Assembly (NCBI GenBank): GCA_021841985.1
Contig: JAKCCP010000018.1
Coordinates: forward strand, 1-6,978
Source of the DNA: Pseudomonadota bacterium
Lineage (GTDB): Bacteria > Pseudomonadota > Alphaproteobacteria > Acetobacterales > Acetobacteraceae
Reading direction: 5' to 3'
Length of the DNA: 6,978 bases
The translations under genes were made by a program, and so were the position numbers. Below, piece by piece: positions 6,290 through 6,978 of the stretch (its first letter is position 1; each line of letters begins with the position of its first letter). Below the pieces are notes generated by a model that ran no database searches, was not told where the DNA came from, and saw only the letters and a program-made list of their open reading frames with translations.

Positions 6290-6295
6290 AAGGAG
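6290..6295 (+). promoter_or_regulatory. Strong Shine-Dalgarno site, decides start at 6302
   Basis: AAGGAG lies six bases before the ATG at 6302 and is the clearest ribosome binding site in the window. It fixes the start of the first paralogue. Confidence 0.8.
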
Positions 6296-6301
6296 ATCGA
6301 A

Positions 6302-6685
6302 ATGCCGCAAGACCCATACCTTCCCGATGGCTGCAAGCAGGCGGATATCGACCGGCAATCCATGTCGGATCGGCAGCAGGAAGTTGCCGAGGATACTGAG
6401 GCGACTTGGATGAAGGTCAAACTCGCAATCGACGAATTAGCGCGAGCACAGAAAATTATTTCTGGGCAGTTGGACGTTCTTGAGCATCAACGCATTACCA
6501 CGTGCAGAATGCTTATCGCACTTTCGCAAGATTGCGAATCTGATCAATTCCGGCGCCTTATTGCGGAATTAGCGGACAAGATCCTCGATGTGGATATAGA
6601 AACGCCATTCTTCGATCTTTCGTTCCCCACTCTCCGCGACGCGATCGACGACGCCGTTTCAGCGATGGAGAACGACCATGAGTGA
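6302..6685 (+). CDS. Uncharacterised acidic helical protein, first of a tandem paralogue pair
   Basis: A 127-residue protein that I do not recognise. It has a short polar N-terminus (DPYLPDG), then a mostly helical, acidic region (24-107) that aligns without gaps to the next gene at 31 of 84 identical positions. Best shared segments are RQQEVAED (24-31), SDQFRRLI (80-87) and ETPFFDL (100-106). Hydrophobic residues are spaced as in amphipathic helices; there is no signal peptide, membrane segment, metal motif or known catalytic motif. A good ribosome site precedes the ATG. It is the first gene divergent from the Cro-like regulator and should be controlled through the shared operator. Its TGA overlaps the next gene by eight bases, so the two are co-translated. 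The base composition is visibly less GC-rich than the replication genes. This is a real gene by start signal, paralogy and codon pattern; the function is unknown. Confidence 0.75.
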   Translation: MPQDPYLPDGCKQADIDRQSMSDRQQEVAEDTEATWMKVKLAIDELARAQKIISGQLDVLEHQRITTCRMLIALSQDCESDQFRRLIAELADKILDVDIETPFFDLSFPTLRDAIDDAVSAMENDHE

Positions 6686-6978
6686 TACCCCTTATATTCA
6701 CACCCCATACGATGGGCCGACCGCGCGGCAGGAAGAAATCGCCGAGGACGTGGAGACGCTGCACGAAAAGGTGGAGGAGATCGGAAAATATTTTGGTCCC
6801 GCCACCCTACTTTTGAAAAGTGCCATCGACGTGGTGGAGATTATGCGCACGGAAGCTGTGCGCGAACTGAGCAAGCTGCGCGAGGCGTCGAAATCCGACA
6901 CTTTCCGCGACCACATTGACTATCTGATCGACCGCATCGAAGCCCCTGAGCTTGAGACGCCGTTCTTTGATCTCGATT
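6678..6978 (+). CDS. Uncharacterised helical protein, second paralogue, 3' end outside window
   Basis: One hundred codons are visible and the frame is still open at the window end. Start ATG 6678 has TGGAG at 6666-6670, seven bases upstream, and lies eight bases inside the preceding gene. After a polar N-terminus (DTPYIHTPYDGP), residues 17-100 match residues 24-107 of the first paralogue with no gap. Conserved points are RQEEIAED, the DV-E-R helix positions, SDTFRDHI, and ETPFFDL at the edge of the window. The Glu/Lys/Leu-rich stretch 17-70 looks helical and could form a coiled coil, so hetero-pairing with its neighbour is plausible (inference). No enzyme motif is seen. About twenty more residues would be expected beyond the window if it is as long as its paralogue. 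Confidence 0.72.
   Translation, partial: MSDTPYIHTPYDGPTARQEEIAEDVETLHEKVEEIGKYFGPATLLLKSAIDVVEIMRTEAVRELSKLREASKSDTFRDHIDYLIDRIEAPELETPFFDLD

Noticed and set aside
1..6978. tRNA genes, CRISPR arrays, insertion sequences, attachment sites
   Set aside because: Read for on both strands; no cloverleaf with T-loop, regular spaced repeats, transposase or att-like core was seen.

Overview
The window looks like part of a bacteriophage or prophage genome from a GC-rich proteobacterium, most likely an alphaproteobacterium. This rests on tightly packed genes with ATGA overlaps, an orphan phage-type cytosine methyltransferase, a primase-helicase / VRR-NUC nuclease / DEAH helicase replication block, and a Cro/YdaS-like regulator next to a divergent promoter region. 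The host assignment comes from base composition and gene style only. No integrase, structural gene or attachment site is visible.

Layout, left to right. Positions 2-643 (+) hold the 3' part of a papain-like protein whose start lies outside the window. It overlaps a short C5 cytosine methyltransferase (640-1296, +) by ATGA. A convergent gap (1297-1500) carries a strong intrinsic terminator for the minus strand (1295-1319) and a weak candidate terminator for the plus strand (1463-1486). Positions 1501-6199 form one minus-strand operon. In transcription order it encodes a 75-aa Cro/YdaS-like HTH regulator, a DEAH-box SF2 helicase with a C-terminal Cys4 motif, a VRR-NUC nuclease and a TOPRIM primase/P-loop helicase. 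The last three are joined by ATGA stop/start overlaps. Positions 6200-6301 are a compact divergent control region. Positions 6302-6978 (+) hold two overlapping tandem paralogues of unknown function, the second cut by the window end.

How it may work together: the regulator leads the replication operon, as Cro leads the early lytic operon of lambdoid phages. The two divergent promoters have their -35 boxes inside one perfect inverted repeat (GTCAATA-N10-TATTGAC, 6229-6252), so one bound repressor dimer could shut both. The minus promoter is placed so that transcription should begin at the A of the regulator's ATG, giving a leaderless mRNA. The gene pair in the position usually held by a CI repressor is instead an uncharacterised helical, acidic paralogue family, and this is the most novel part of the window. 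A second oddity is an eight-cytosine run in the helicase gene. A -1 slip there would enter the open VRR-NUC frame and give a helicase-nuclease fusion.
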